A stretch of 64,000 bases of DNA from Streptomyces sp. AC558_RSS880 (GCF_019049255.1 NZ_JAGMUJ010000006.1:62001-126000), one strand, 5' to 3'. Positions 9,005 to 18,352 are shown, counted from the stretch's first letter. The notes: generated by a model from the sequence alone, not told the origin. Program-made: numbers and translations.

Positions 9005-11344
9005 ATGAAGAGAACCGATGACCGGCTCCTGCCCCTGGTGCTGCTCGGCGCCCAGGCCATCGTGTGGCCGGGGGCGGACGTGATCCGCGGGAACATCCCG
9101 GCGGGGGCCGACCTTTTCGTGGCGGTCCTCGTCGCCGGGCTGGTGACGGCCGCGCTCTCGCTGCGCCGTTCGAGACCGGTGCTCACCCTCGTCCTGGTCG
9201 CCGCCGCCTGTGCGCTGGGGGCCGGACCCCTGCCCACCGGCGCCATGGCGGTGCTGGGAACGGCGGGTGCGGCCCTGGCCCTGTTCACCGTGGCCGGTGA
9301 ACGCGACGCCTTCACCGCCCTGTTGTGCGTGCTGGCGCTCGTCTTCTGGCAGTCCCTGTACAACATCACCCTGCACGGGCTCAGTGACCGCGACGGGCTC
9401 GACCTCCCCCTGACGGCCGTGCTGTACGCCGCCGCGTCCGCCGCCGGAATGCTGGCACGGCGCAGCCGGCACACCCGGCAGGTGGCCGAACAGCGGTTGA
9501 GGCGGGCCGAGATCGAGCGTCACCGGCTCCCGGCGGTCGAACGCCAGCGGATGGAGCGGGAGCTGCACGACGTCAGCGCCCACCATCTGACGGCCGTGGT
9601 CGTCACCGCCGGTGCGGCGCTCGGACTGCGCGACCGTCGCCCCGAACTGGCCGAGGAAGCCCTCCGGTTCGCTGTCGAGACGGGCGGTGAGGTCACCCGG
9701 GCGCTCGGCGCGGTGAGGGCGCCGGCGCCCTCACGGGACCAGCAGCCGTCCCCGAGGGAGCGGCTGCTGGCTCTGGTCGCCGGATTCTCCCAGCTCGGCC
9801 AGCACGTGGAGTGCGAGATCGACGCGCTGCCGGACGGTGCCGTCGGGGACGCGGCGTACGGCATCGTGCGCGAGGCGCTGACCAACGTGGCGCGGCACGC
9901 GTCCGGTGCGCGCACCACCGTGACGTGCCGGTACGGCGACGCCCGCACGGAGGTCGTCGTCACCAGCGCCGCACCGCCGGCCGGTTCGCCGGCGCACGGC
10001 GCCGGTCTCGGCTCGGGGCGCGGCCAGGGCTTTCTGCGGTCGCGGGCCCGGGAAGCGGGCGGCACCCTGACCAGCGGCCCGACGGCGGAGGGCGGCTGGG
10101 AGGTGAACGCGGTCCTGCCCGGCCGGCTCGCCGCCGCCTCGGTGAAGCGTCCGGTCCCGTGGCAGTACCGTCTGGCGCAGGTGACGGCCGCCGTCGGTCT
10201 CGCCGTACAGCCGCTGTTTCCCCTGCTGGTCGTCCGGACGGAATCCGTGTCGAGCGGTCCGGGGGCGTCGGCGGGCGCGCTCTTCGCGCTGCTGGCCGCG
10301 GGGCAGGCGCTCGCGCTGCTGTGGCGGCGCCGGGCGCCCCGCGCCGCCCAGGGCGTCGTACTCGGTCTGGCCCTGCTCTGGCCGGTGGCGACGGCCGTGG
10401 GCGAGTACAGCGGCTGGGTGCTCCTGCCGCCCCTGCTGAGCATGGCCGCCACCTGCGCGGTGGTCGCCTCCGGCGCGGCCCGCACGGCTGTCACCGCTCC
10501 GTCCGTCGCCGAAGGCCGCCCGGGCCTGCCGGTGTGGGCGGGCCCGGTCGTGGCCACGGCGGTGCACGCGGCGGCCACGACCGCCGCCCTGGTGCACCGG
10601 GGCACCTCCTTCCCCGGCTGGGTGCTCGCCGCGGGGTCAACGGCCCTGGCGGCGCTGGTGGTCGGCGCGGCCTGGTGGGGCGGGATCCTGCGCGGGCACC
10701 GCCGTCGGGCCGCCCGCAGCGCGCAGGCGGACCATCTCGCGGCCTGGACCGAGGAGGCGGTACGGGACGCCTGGGCCGAGCGCCGCCGGATCGCCACCGG
10801 GCTGGAGACCACCGTGCTGGCGCGGACCGCCGACATGGTCGCGCAGGCCGAGGCGGGCCGACTCGACGAGGTCGCCGAGCGTGCCCGCGAGGCCCTCGCC
10901 GCGATGCGCGCCCTGCTCGACGCGGTCCGGGACGGCGAGGCCGTGCCCGCACTGCGTCCGCAGCCCACCCTGCAGGCCCTCGACCTCCTCGCCCATCAGA
11001 TCCGGGCCACCGGCCGCGACGTCGAGATACACCTGACCGACCGCATACCGGGACGGCTGCCCACCACCGTGGACCTGGCTGCCTACCATGCCTGCGAAAC
11101 GGTACTCGCGGCCGGCGGCGAGGAGCCGATGACGGTGGAACTCGACGCGGACGGCACCGCGCTGACGATCACGGCGACCGGCGTTCCGGGTACCGTACGT
11201 CCCACCCTGCGCCGGCGGCTGTCGGCGCAGGTCGCGATGGTCGGCGGGACGGTCACCGCCGGCCCGTCCGGTCCGGTGCGCGTCCTGCTGCCGCTGACCG
11301 CGGCGCCGGCCGCACCGCAGGACGACGAGAAGGGACAACGATGA
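9005..11344 (+). CDS. Tandem NarL-type sensor histidine kinase with a degenerate second kinase half
   Basis: The 779-residue membrane protein contains two units in a row. Unit 1 has about five membrane helices (residues 8-150), a HisKA_3 dimerisation helix with phospho-acceptor His188 in ELHDVSAHH, and an HATPase with N-box EALTNVARHA. Unit 2 (from about residue 385) has five or six more helices, then a kinase-like segment in which the H-box reads RRIATGLETTVL with no histidine and the ATPase lacks a clear N-box. Only unit 1 should autophosphorylate; unit 2 is probably sensory or structural. The stop overlaps the start of the response regulator gene (ATGA), so the two form an operon. The ATG lacks a good ribosome site and the message may be nearly leaderless. 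Confidence 0.9.
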   Translation: MKRTDDRLLPLVLLGAQAIVWPGADVIRGNIPAGADLFVAVLVAGLVTAALSLRRSRPVLTLVLVAAACALGAGPLPTGAMAVLGTAGAALALFTVAGERDAFTALLCVLALVFWQSLYNITLHGLSDRDGLDLPLTAVLYAAASAAGMLARRSRHTRQVAEQRLRRAEIERHRLPAVERQRMERELHDVSAHHLTAVVVTAGAALGLRDRRPELAEEALRFAVETGGEVTRALGAVRAPAPSRDQQPSPRERLLALVAGFSQLGQHVECEIDALPDGAVGDAAYGIVREALTNVARHASGARTTVTCRYGDARTEVVVTSAAPPAGSPAHGAGLGSGRGQGFLRSRAREAGGTLTSGPTAEGGWEVNAVLPGRLAAASVKRPVPWQYRLAQVTAAVGLAVQPLFPLLVVRTESVSSGPGASAGALFALLAAGQALALLWRRRAPRAAQGVVLGLALLWPVATAVGEYSGWVLLPPLLSMAATCAVVASGAARTAVTAPSVAEGRPGLPVWAGPVVATAVHAAATTAALVHRGTSFPGWVLAAGSTALAALVVGAAWWGGILRGHRRRAARSAQADHLAAWTEEAVRDAWAERRRIATGLETTVLARTADMVAQAEAGRLDEVAERAREALAAMRALLDAVRDGEAVPALRPQPTLQALDLLAHQIRATGRDVEIHLTDRIPGRLPTTVDLAAYHACETVLAAGGEEPMTVELDADGTALTITATGVPGTVRPTLRRRLSAQVAMVGGTVTAGPSGPVRVLLPLTAAPAAPQDDEKGQR

Positions 11345-12024
11345 GCCTCAGGGTGCTGGTCGTCGACGACCAGGGCATCGTACGGGCGGGATTCGCCGCC
11401 GTGATCGACGCCGAGGAGGACCTGACGGTCGTCGGCGAGGCCGCCGACGGCGCCGCCGCGGTACGCCTCGCCCAGGAACTGGCACCCGACGTGGTCCTCA
11501 TGGACGTCCGCATGCCCGAACTCGACGGCATCGCCGCCACCCGGATCATCACCGCACGCCCCGACGCCCCCCGCGTCCTGGTCCTGACCACCTTCGACCT
11601 CGACGCCTACGTCTTCGACGCACTGCGCGCCGGCGCCTCCGGATTCCTCCTCAAGGACGTCCACCCCGGCGAACTGCTGAACGGCATCCGGGTGGTGGCC
11701 GCCGGCGAGAGCGTCCTCGCCCCCTCCGCCACCCGCCGGCTGATCAGCCACTACGCCTCCAGACCGGGCACCGGAATCCCCGGCGGCACCACCCCCCGCG
11801 AACTGAACCACCTGACCGGCCGCGAACGCGGCGTCCTCACCCTGATCGCCGCGGGACTCACCAACACCGAGATCGCCGAACACCTCAACATCACCGTCGG
11901 CACGGTCAAGTCCCACGTCAACGCACTGCTGCGCAAACTCGAACTGCGCGACCGGGTCCAGGCGACGATCCTCGCCTACGACCTCGGCCTCGCCCACCCC
12001 AACCCGCCCCACACCCCCGCCTGA
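11341..12024 (+). CDS. NarL/LuxR-family response regulator
   Basis: The 227-residue protein has a receiver domain with acidic pocket VVDDQ and phospho-acceptor Asp55 in LMDVRMPELDG, conserved TTFD and Lys in FLLKD. A C-terminal LuxR helix-turn-helix follows (LTGRERGVLTLIAAGLTNTE onward). It should be phosphorylated by the overlapping tandem kinase and bind promoters as a dimer. Its own targets cannot be read; the small membrane protein just downstream is probably cotranscribed. Confidence 0.95.
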   Translation: MSLRVLVVDDQGIVRAGFAAVIDAEEDLTVVGEAADGAAAVRLAQELAPDVVLMDVRMPELDGIAATRIITARPDAPRVLVLTTFDLDAYVFDALRAGASGFLLKDVHPGELLNGIRVVAAGESVLAPSATRRLISHYASRPGTGIPGGTTPRELNHLTGRERGVLTLIAAGLTNTEIAEHLNITVGTVKSHVNALLRKLELRDRVQATILAYDLGLAHPNPPHTPA

Positions 12025-12063
12025 CGGCCCACCGGCCACCACCATCCAGGAGCCCCACCCACC

Positions 12064-12375
12064 ATGACCGGTCCAGGTCTCTCCGTCCTGCGCGGCGTGC
12101 GCCGCACCCTCGGCACCCTCGCCGCCCGCATCTACCTGACGGGCTGTGTGCTGCTGCTCGGATGGGCACTGGTGGCCGCCTCCGAAGGATCCATGGCAAT
12201 CGTCCTCCCGCTCTTCGCCACCCTCCCGGCCAGCCTCGTACTCCTGCTCCTCCTGCCCGAGGGCGACACGGCGTTCCTGCTCTCCATGGTTCTCGGAGCA
12301 CTCGCCAACGCCATGGTCATCGGCTGGTGCGCCCGTGCACTGCGCCGCGGGAAGAACCCGGACACGGCGTCCTGA
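12064..12375 (+). CDS. Small membrane protein (SCO4225-like)
   Basis: The 103-residue protein has an amphipathic N-terminus and three hydrophobic helices (about 22-42, 45-65, 70-92) and ends in a basic tail. It resembles a family of small Streptomyces membrane proteins named after SCO4225; no activity is known. It follows the response regulator by 39 bases and precedes a strong terminator, so it is the last gene of the two-component operon and may be an accessory or a target. Confidence 0.7.
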   Translation: MTGPGLSVLRGVRRTLGTLAARIYLTGCVLLLGWALVAASEGSMAIVLPLFATLPASLVLLLLLPEGDTAFLLSMVLGALANAMVIGWCARALRRGKNPDTAS

Positions 12376-12387
12376 CCCCGGACACCG

Positions 12388-12421
12388 CTCGGGGCGGCCG
12401 GACAGGTCCGGCCGCCCCGAG
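12388..12421. terminator. Bidirectional terminator hairpin
   Basis: Positions 12388-12403 pair perfectly with 12406-12421 (16-base GC-rich arms, 2-base spacer). It lies between two convergent genes, so it can end both transcripts. Confidence 0.8.
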
Positions 12422-12439
12422 CTCGAACGTTGCCTGCCG

Positions 12440-12808
12440 CTAGGCGGCCGGAGTGATGACCACGGCCGTTCCGTAGGCACAGACCTCGGTGCCGACGTCC
12501 TGAGCCGTCGTGACGTCGAAACGCATGGCGAGCACGGCGTTCGCGCCGCGGGCGCCGGCGGCCTCGATCAGGCGCTCCATCGCCTCGTTCCGGGTCTGCA
12601 CCAGCGTCTTGGTCAGGCCCTTCAGCTCACCGCCGATCACCGACTTCAGCCCGGCGCCGAGCTGCGAGCCCAGGTTGCGGGAACGCACCGTGAGCCCGAA
12701 CACCTCTCCGATGACCTCCTTCACCTCGTATCCGGGCACGTCGTTGGTGGTCACGACCAGAACGTCCGAGCCCTGCGCCGGGCCTCCGGTGTAGTCATCG
12801 ATGGGCAT
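12440..12808 (-). CDS. YbjQ/UPF0145 family protein
   Basis: The 122-residue protein matches the YbjQ (DUF74) family over its whole length: LVVTTNDVPGYEVKEVIGEV at the start, then SRNLGSQLGAGLKSVIGGEL and ARGANAVLAMRFD. The family forms cytoplasmic pentameric rings and has been linked to heavy-metal binding, without a proven activity. The ATG follows AAGGCGG. It stands alone between a lipase gene and a shared terminator. Confidence 0.92.
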   Translation of the reverse strand: MPIDDYTGGPAQGSDVLVVTTNDVPGYEVKEVIGEVFGLTVRSRNLGSQLGAGLKSVIGGELKGLTKTLVQTRNEAMERLIEAAGARGANAVLAMRFDVTTAQDVGTEVCAYGTAVVITPAA

Positions 12809-12943
12809 GAGTCCGCCTTAGGAATGGAAAGGAATGAACAACCAGACACCTGCCCCAACGACGCCGGCACGGTGTCGGTTCACCCCCGGTCTCCTTCCGC
12901 CGGGCCGGTGTGTCCGTCCGGACCGGCGAAGAGGGCGGGGTGA

Positions 12944-13828
12944 CTACTTCTCGAGCCGCTTGTACACCTCGTGGGCCATGATCAGGTGGCCGGAGGCGTC
13001 GGGGTGGGCGGAGCCGGGCGTCTGCGGCAGCAGCGGGTTGATCAGCCGCTCGGACGAGGGCCGGCACATGTCCCTGCCCCGCAACACCGAAGAGGTGTCG
13101 ACGAACTCAACCTGCTTCATGAAGGCCGTCAGCTCCAGCATGATGTTCAGCCGGTTCGTGGTCTGGTGGAGCCAGGTGACGTCGCCCTTGGCCAGGGGCA
13201 CGGAGGAGCCGCAGGTGCTCCCGTCGGCGGGGAACGGGTTGGGGTACCCGACCACGACGACACGTGCCTTGGGGCTGCGCCGCTTGATGTCGGTGATCAT
13301 GTCGGGCAGACGCGTGTTCAGCCTCGCGAAGCCCGCGTCCACGTCCTTGACCGCCTTGTCCCGGCAGGGAGTTCCCTCCCGGGTGGTGAGCCCGGCCAGG
13401 ACGCACGTGGTGAGCACGTCGGAGAAGCCGAGGTCGTTGCCGCCGAGCGTGACGGTCACCAGGTCGGTGTCCTGGGTGAGGGCGTCGACCTGCGGGGCGG
13501 CCGATCCCTCCTTGTTCCACAGCGAGCGCGTGGTGGCGCCGCCGCAGGTGACGTCCTTGAACACGGCCGGCTTGTACGTCTCGGCGATCCAGGACGGGTA
13601 ACTGCCCTTTGAGCGCCTGCACTCCGCGTTCGTCTGCTGGGACAGGCCCGTGCCGGCGGCGTAGGAGTCGCCCAGGGCGACGTAGTGCTTGACGGAGCCC
13701 TGACCGGAGGCTCCGGCCGCCGCGGCCGGAGCGGCGCCGGAGGTCAGCAGCGAGGCGGTGGCCGCGGTGAGGGCGGCAGCCGTGGCCACCCCTCTGCGGA
13801 CCGTGGAGAACGGGCGGGAATGGACCAT
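12944..13828 (-). CDS. Secreted GDSL/SGNH lipase
   Basis: The 294-residue protein has a long twin-hydrophobic signal region (residues 10-38, ending AAAAGA) and an SGNH hydrolase domain. Block I is ALGDSYAAGTG with the nucleophile serine, block III is GGNDLGF, and block V HPDASGH holds the Asp/His pair. Six cysteines are spaced as in Streptomyces extracellular lipases of the S. rimosus/SCO1725 group, so three disulphides are expected. The enzyme hydrolyses short to long acyl esters outside the cell. Monocistronic, convergent with nothing nearby. Confidence 0.93.
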   Translation of the reverse strand: MVHSRPFSTVRRGVATAAALTAATASLLTSGAAPAAAAGASGQGSVKHYVALGDSYAAGTGLSQQTNAECRRSKGSYPSWIAETYKPAVFKDVTCGGATTRSLWNKEGSAAPQVDALTQDTDLVTVTLGGNDLGFSDVLTTCVLAGLTTREGTPCRDKAVKDVDAGFARLNTRLPDMITDIKRRSPKARVVVVGYPNPFPADGSTCGSSVPLAKGDVTWLHQTTNRLNIMLELTAFMKQVEFVDTSSVLRGRDMCRPSSERLINPLLPQTPGSAHPDASGHLIMAHEVYKRLEK

Positions 13829-14285
13829 GGAGTCCCCTTGGAGAAAGAAGCCGTACGGATCATCGGCCCGCCCTCGGGCGCGTGACGCGCGGGCGTGCCG
13901 TTCGCCTGAACGTCGGCGGAACGGATCCGGTTCACCTCGGGCAGGCTCCCCGTCCCGTTGCGGCGGACACCGGTTGGTGTGTCAGGTGGCGAACCCGGTG
14001 GTGGTGACGGACTCGTACCGGCCCCGCTCCGAGCCCAGGTCCGCCACCGCGCCGCCCACCGCTTCTCCGTCCTCGCCGGCCCGGGCTCGACGGGGCGGTC
14101 CCGGCGGCGGGCGCCGAGCGCAGCCTCCACGGCCGGAGTCCGCGGGCAGCAGGGTGGTACGGGGGTGAACCGTATCCCTGCGGCCGCCGTCCAGCCGGGT
14201 GAGGAGGTCCGCCGGTGCCCGGCCGCACCGGCACGTCCGGCGGACGCCCGTCGACACCACGCGTCCACTTGGGAGATGCCCGACC
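13829..14285. other. Intergenic region without a recognised gene
   Basis: Between the divergent lipase and LuxR-type genes. Reading frames here are arginine/proline rich and unlike known proteins. The only clear element is the ribosome site GGGAGATG before the gene at 14286. The promoters of both genes must lie here. Confidence 0.5.
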
Positions 14286-14930
14286 ATGCCTTCCCCCACC
14301 GTCGGGGGCAAGTCCCCGATCCCGGTCCTGCTCCATGCCTCGGACCCCCTGTCCGAGGCGGGGGCGCGGGCCCGGTTGAGCGACCAGCGGGCGATCGTGC
14401 TGACCGGCGACGGCTCCCGGCCCGGCACGGTGTCCCTGCTGGTGGCGAACTCGGCGGACGACGAGATGGTGACGCAGTGGTGCGCGTCCGCCCCGGCCGG
14501 CGGTCCGCGCGCGGTCCTGGTGACGGGCAGGCTCCGGAAGGCCGGTCTGTCGAGCATCGTCGCCGGGGGGATCGGAGCGGTGGTGTGGCGGCACGAGGCG
14601 ACCGGGCCCCGGCTGGTGCGGGCCGTCACCGCCGTCGCCCGCGGGGAGGGTGACATGCCGGCCGACCTGGTCAGGGCGCTGATGGACCAGGTGAGCAGCC
14701 TCCTCACGCAGGGCGTCCCGGGGTGCTCGCCCCGCCTGGCGGCGCTGACCTCACGGGAGGTGAGCATCCTGCGCGGGGCCGCGGACGGCGAGGAGACCGG
14801 AGAGATCGCCGACCGGCTCGGTTACTCGGAACGCACGATCAAGCGGGACCTGCACGACCTGATGAAGCGCCTGCACCTGCGCAACCGCACCCACGCCGTC
14901 GCCTACGCCATGCGGGCCGGCTACATGTAG
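14286..14930 (+). CDS. LuxR-family regulator with receiver-like N-terminal domain
   Basis: The ATG at 14286 is preceded by GGGAGATG, giving 214 residues. Residues about 12-125 have the alternating strand/helix look of a receiver but lack the conserved acidic pocket and phospho-acceptor Asp, so it is likely an atypical response regulator controlled by something other than phosphorylation. Residues about 150-210 form a LuxR helix-turn-helix with LTSREVSILRGAADGEETGE and the recognition helix YSERTIKRDLHDLMKRL. No kinase adjoins it. The next gene, a broken transporter, starts 115 bases downstream. Confidence 0.82.
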   Translation: MPSPTVGGKSPIPVLLHASDPLSEAGARARLSDQRAIVLTGDGSRPGTVSLLVANSADDEMVTQWCASAPAGGPRAVLVTGRLRKAGLSSIVAGGIGAVVWRHEATGPRLVRAVTAVARGEGDMPADLVRALMDQVSSLLTQGVPGCSPRLAALTSREVSILRGAADGEETGEIADRLGYSERTIKRDLHDLMKRLHLRNRTHAVAYAMRAGYM

Positions 14931-15044
14931 GCGCACATGCCGCACCGCGCTCCCTTCCCCCGCCGCGGACAGGAGTCCCGAGTGCTCCTGATGCGCCCTC
15001 TCCCCATGTCCTCCCTCATCGGCTTCGCACGAAGGGTCTTGTCC

Positions 15045-15790
15045 ATGCGCCGACGTCTCGACCTTCTGTCGGCCGCGGCCGTCGCCGTCACGGTGACGGC
15101 CTTCGCGGCCACCGCACCACTGACCGCCGCCGCCACGGCACCGGCTCTGTTCATGGCGGCCGGCCGGAATCTGCTGGGCTTCGCCGTGCTCGGGCCCGTC
15201 GTCCTGTGGCGGCACCGCTCCAGACCCAGAAGGTTTCCGGGTCCCAAGGGCCGTCGCTCGCTGCTGTACGGGCTGGCGGCGGGCACCTGTCTGGCCGTGC
15301 ACTTCGCCATGTTCAGCCCAGCACCCGTCTGACATCGGTGGCCATGGCCACCACCCTGGTGTCCACCCAGCCCGTGTGGCAGGCCGTCATCGCGACCGCG
15401 TGCGGCGCACGGCTGTCACGTACCGTCTGGGCGGGCATGGCCCTGGCCGTCTGCGGCGCGGCGGTCGCCGCCGGGCGGGACTGGCAGGGCGGCACCTCCG
15501 CTCTCCTGGGAGACCTGCTGGCATTGGTCGGTGCCGTCGCCCTGGCGGGTTATACGGCGTTCAGTCAACGCGCCCGCACCCACACCGGCACGTCCGTGCA
15601 CTCCGCGCTGTGCGCGCTGGTCTGCGCGCTGCAACCGACCCTGGTGTGCGTGGTCATGGGCACCGCCGACGTGCGTGTGGACCGGGTGACGCTGCTGGCA
15701 TGGCTCTGGCTGGACCAGGTGCCCGCGGGCCCCCCTGGGCCGGCCTGGGCCTGATCATGGCGGGGGTGTCGGTGGTCGTGATCAGCGACG
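15045..15790 (+). pseudogene. EamA/DMT-family permease, frameshifted
   Basis: Reading starts at ATG 15045 after GAAGGG with a typical DMT exporter N-terminus (RRLDLLSAAAVAVTVTAFAA, LFMAAGRNLLGF). The frame stops at 15332 after HFAMFS. The family sequence resumes in a second frame from about 15325 (LTSVAMATTLVSTQPVWQAV, later LLGDLLALVGAVALAGYTAF) and shifts again near 15735, where WAGLGLIMAGVSVVVISD closes the last helix. At least two frameshifts and small losses have destroyed the roughly ten-helix transporter. Confidence 0.8.
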
Positions 15791-15840
15791 CCCGCAGCAT
15801 GAAGACGGTGTCCGGGGTCCTCGACGACGGCGGACAGGGC

Positions 15841-16248
15841 ATGCTGATCAGCCTTCCCGTGATCACACTGGACGAGACGGCGATGAACGAGATGCACGCC
15901 CTGGTGGGGGACACCGCGCACAGCGGGCGGCACGACGAGGCCGCTCGTATCGCCCGCACTCTCGAATCGAGCGCCGTCCGGGCACACGGTGTGGGGTCGC
16001 CGCAGGCCACGCGTTGGATCGAGGTCCAGGCCGTGCTCGCCCGCCTGGAGGGCGCCCCGCACCGGGCGTGTGTGGACCGTGCCTACCACGAGTGGAGCCG
16101 GGTGGAGGACGCCAGTGCGCTCTACGACCTGGCGCCCTCCCTGCTGCTGCTCCACGCCCAGGTGCCCGGTCACCGCCCGGAGATGGCTGATGCCGTCCGG
16201 CGCAGGCTCAAGCGCAGGGGCATAGCCGTACCGACTGTCCCGGCGTGA
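15841..16248 (+). CDS. Hypothetical protein, helical repeat-like
   Basis: An open frame of 135 codons from ATG 15841 (an ATG at 15802 is also possible) follows the broken permease. The protein is all-helical and soluble, with blocks such as SGRHDEAARIARTLESSA and LYDLAPSLLLLHAQ that resemble degenerate tetratricopeptide units. It may be the surviving C-terminal part of a longer TPR protein. The third-position GC is normal, so it could still be translated. I do not recognise a family. Confidence 0.45.
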   Translation: MLISLPVITLDETAMNEMHALVGDTAHSGRHDEAARIARTLESSAVRAHGVGSPQATRWIEVQAVLARLEGAPHRACVDRAYHEWSRVEDASALYDLAPSLLLLHAQVPGHRPEMADAVRRRLKRRGIAVPTVPA

Positions 16249-16275
16249 CGGCTCACCGGGGCGGCCGGGGGCGGG

Positions 16276-16677
16276 TCACAACGGCAGCGTTATGCCGAGT
16301 TCCCGCATGGCGGTGGAGGGTGGTCCGCCTTCGGAGCGTTCCGTCTTGTATCCCTTGATGCGGGGGCCGAGTGTGCGGGGGTCGACGGCCTCGGCGGGGG
16401 CGCCTTTGGCGTACAGGCCGTCGGGTTGGGTGTCGCGGTCGTGGGGCAGGAGCCAGAAGACGCGCCGGCGGAAGGTGCCCGAGGACCGGGAGGGCTTCAT
16501 GGCGGGGTCGAGGAGGGCGTAGCCGACCATGCGGCCGTCACGGTGGTAGGCGGGCCTGCCCTTGCGGGTGGGCAGCCGGTCCAGGCTCTGCCGGACGTAG
16601 TCGAGGCCCTCGACGTCCTCCAGCCAGACGAGCTCGGTCTCGTGGCTGATCTCGTCCTCGGTGATCAGGGAACTCAT
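16276..16677 (-). CDS. Conserved hypothetical protein coupled to plasmid helicase
   Basis: The 133-residue soluble protein begins SSLITEDEISHETELVWLED and is charged, with a middle block RRVFWLLPHDRDTQPDG. I do not recognise a catalytic motif. Its start overlaps the stop of the helicase gene (ATGA at 16674-16677), so it is translated with the helicase and may be an accessory replication factor. The paralogous helicase at 5.9 kb has a SARP gene in exactly this coupled position instead. Confidence 0.65.
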   Translation of the reverse strand: MSSLITEDEISHETELVWLEDVEGLDYVRQSLDRLPTRKGRPAYHRDGRMVGYALLDPAMKPSRSSGTFRRRVFWLLPHDRDTQPDGLYAKGAPAEAVDPRTLGPRIKGYKTERSEGGPPSTAMRELGITLPL

Positions 16678-18215
16678 GCGCCGGGGTCCCTTTCCTGGTC
16701 GGTGAGCAGTCCGATGCCCGGGTAGTGCTTGCGCTGGTTGGACAGGATCATCTCCTTGGGCGAGGCCAGCCCGACCAGTTCCCGGGTGCGTGCCGCGAAC
16801 GCCCTCGAGGACATGGCCAGAGCCCCCTCATTCTGGCACCATGCCCGGTAAACGGCATACAGGGCGGTCTGCTCCGCGCGCAGGTCCGGGCCGAGGACAC
16901 AGCACTCGTCGTAGAAGCGGCCGGTGTGGTCCTCGGTCTCGGCGTAGGCCGTGGTCGCGATCCGGACGCGTTCGGGGCCTGTCAGGTCCCGGCCGCCTGC
17001 GAGGTAGCGGCGTGCGCCGTCGATGAGCCAGCCCAGGATGCCGGGCCCTTCCTCGGTGACGAGGATGTCGGCGAGGTTGTCGATCTTGCGGTCGTCGGAG
17101 ACGACCCTCTCGAAGGGGATCAGACGCATACGGCGCCAGAACGCGAAGCCCCCGGTGCCGACTTCGGGGCGGTGGTTGCCCAGCAGCCACAGTTTGTGGG
17201 TGGGCTCGAAGCTGAAGAAGTCCTGCCGCATACGGCGGGCCTTGATCCGGTCACCGCCGGTCAGCAGCTTCACTCGCGCCTCGTCGAACTTGTCGCCGGG
17301 CTTGACCTCGGAACACACGATGACACGCCGGCCGTGGAGCTCGGCGAGGTCGGTGGGATGCCCTTCGTAGGGACGGGCCATCAGGAAGCCGGGCGGCGCG
17401 GCGTCGGCGTAGTCACCCAGCAGCTTCATCAGCACGTCCAGGAGAACCGACTTGCCGTTCTTGCCGGACCCGAACAGAAACGGCAGGACCTGACCACCGA
17501 CGTCACCGGTGATCGAGTATCCCAGCAGCAGCTGCAGGTAGTCGATCATGTCCCGGTCCTCGGCGTCGCCGCCGAAGGTGTCGGTCAGGAACCTCTCCCA
17601 CCGCGGGGCGGGCACGGACTGTGGGCCGACGGTGGTGGAGCGGGAGTGGAAATCCTTGTCGGGATCAGGGCTCTTGATCAGTCCGGTGCGCAGGTCGACG
17701 ATGCCGTCGGGGGTGCACAGGGCATACGGGTCGGCGTCCAGGAGCGCGGCGTTGAGGACCATCCCGGGTGCGGACTTGGCCTGGGTGAGCATGGCGTTGA
17801 TGCCCGTGGTGGACAGAGCGCGGCGGCGGTGCTGCTGCAGCGCCTGGGATGTGAACACCCCCCGGGGATCGTGCACGGCGATGTTCTCGGCGAGATCACC
17901 GGCCGCCCACAGGACGGTGTCGTCCTCGTCGATCTGCCAGCGGGTGGTGTCCCACCGGTACCAGCCGATTCCGGGCACATGCCGGTAGTCATTGGCGTAC
18001 AGCTTGACGAACAGCTTGGCGTTGCCCCGGTCCGAGAGCGTGTCGGGCAGCAGACCGTGCGCGGTCGCTTCGCCCGCGGCCGCGCGGGACGCCTCCGCCT
18101 GAACGGGCAGCGGGACCGTGGCCACCGAGGCGACGGAGCCGGTCTGCGCGCGGATCTGAGCGGCAACGGCTCCGGCGTCGAAAAGGGGTTCGGGCTCACG
18201 GCCGGGCAAGGTCAT
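16674..18215 (-). CDS. Plasmid/phage primase C-terminal helicase (P4/D5 type), copy 2
   Basis: The 513-residue protein has the D5_N region (about 50-250), a superfamily 3 helicase with Walker A GSGKNGKSVLL and the motif LWLLGNHRPE, and the D5 C-terminal winged-helix region. This copy keeps the conserved C-terminus that copy 1 (5916-7385) has lost, so it is the better candidate for the active replicative helicase. Its ATG overlaps the stop of a 45-codon leader (TGATG) that is a truncated primase-polymerase gene, so initiation is probably coupled to that leader. The intact primase-polymerase is at 21.8-22.9 kb, separated by about 3.6 kb of other genes. Confidence 0.93.
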   Translation of the reverse strand: MTLPGREPEPLFDAGAVAAQIRAQTGSVASVATVPLPVQAEASRAAAGEATAHGLLPDTLSDRGNAKLFVKLYANDYRHVPGIGWYRWDTTRWQIDEDDTVLWAAGDLAENIAVHDPRGVFTSQALQQHRRRALSTTGINAMLTQAKSAPGMVLNAALLDADPYALCTPDGIVDLRTGLIKSPDPDKDFHSRSTTVGPQSVPAPRWERFLTDTFGGDAEDRDMIDYLQLLLGYSITGDVGGQVLPFLFGSGKNGKSVLLDVLMKLLGDYADAAPPGFLMARPYEGHPTDLAELHGRRVIVCSEVKPGDKFDEARVKLLTGGDRIKARRMRQDFFSFEPTHKLWLLGNHRPEVGTGGFAFWRRMRLIPFERVVSDDRKIDNLADILVTEEGPGILGWLIDGARRYLAGGRDLTGPERVRIATTAYAETEDHTGRFYDECCVLGPDLRAEQTALYAVYRAWCQNEGALAMSSRAFAARTRELVGLASPKEMILSNQRKHYPGIGLLTDQERDPGA

Positions 18216-18352
18216 CAGCAGCCCCCGCGCGGGTGACGGGGCCGTCGGCGGCCCGCCGCCCGGCCGCCGACGGTGGCCGGTGCGGCGGCAACTGAAGGAC
18301 CAGGGCTGTGCTCTGACGAGTCACTACGACAAAACAGCAGCTCAGCAAGCAT
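18215..18352 (-). pseudogene. 45-codon leader: remnant of a primase-polymerase gene
   Basis: ATG 18352 follows the same AGGGGGTGCG site that precedes the intact primase-polymerase. The peptide begins LAELLFCRSDSSEHSPG, close to the start of the remnant at 42335 (PAELLFPRSDSLKFSPE). It ends in TGA overlapping the helicase ATG. Nearly the whole primase-polymerase has been deleted, leaving a small frame that can feed ribosomes to the helicase gene. Confidence 0.6.
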
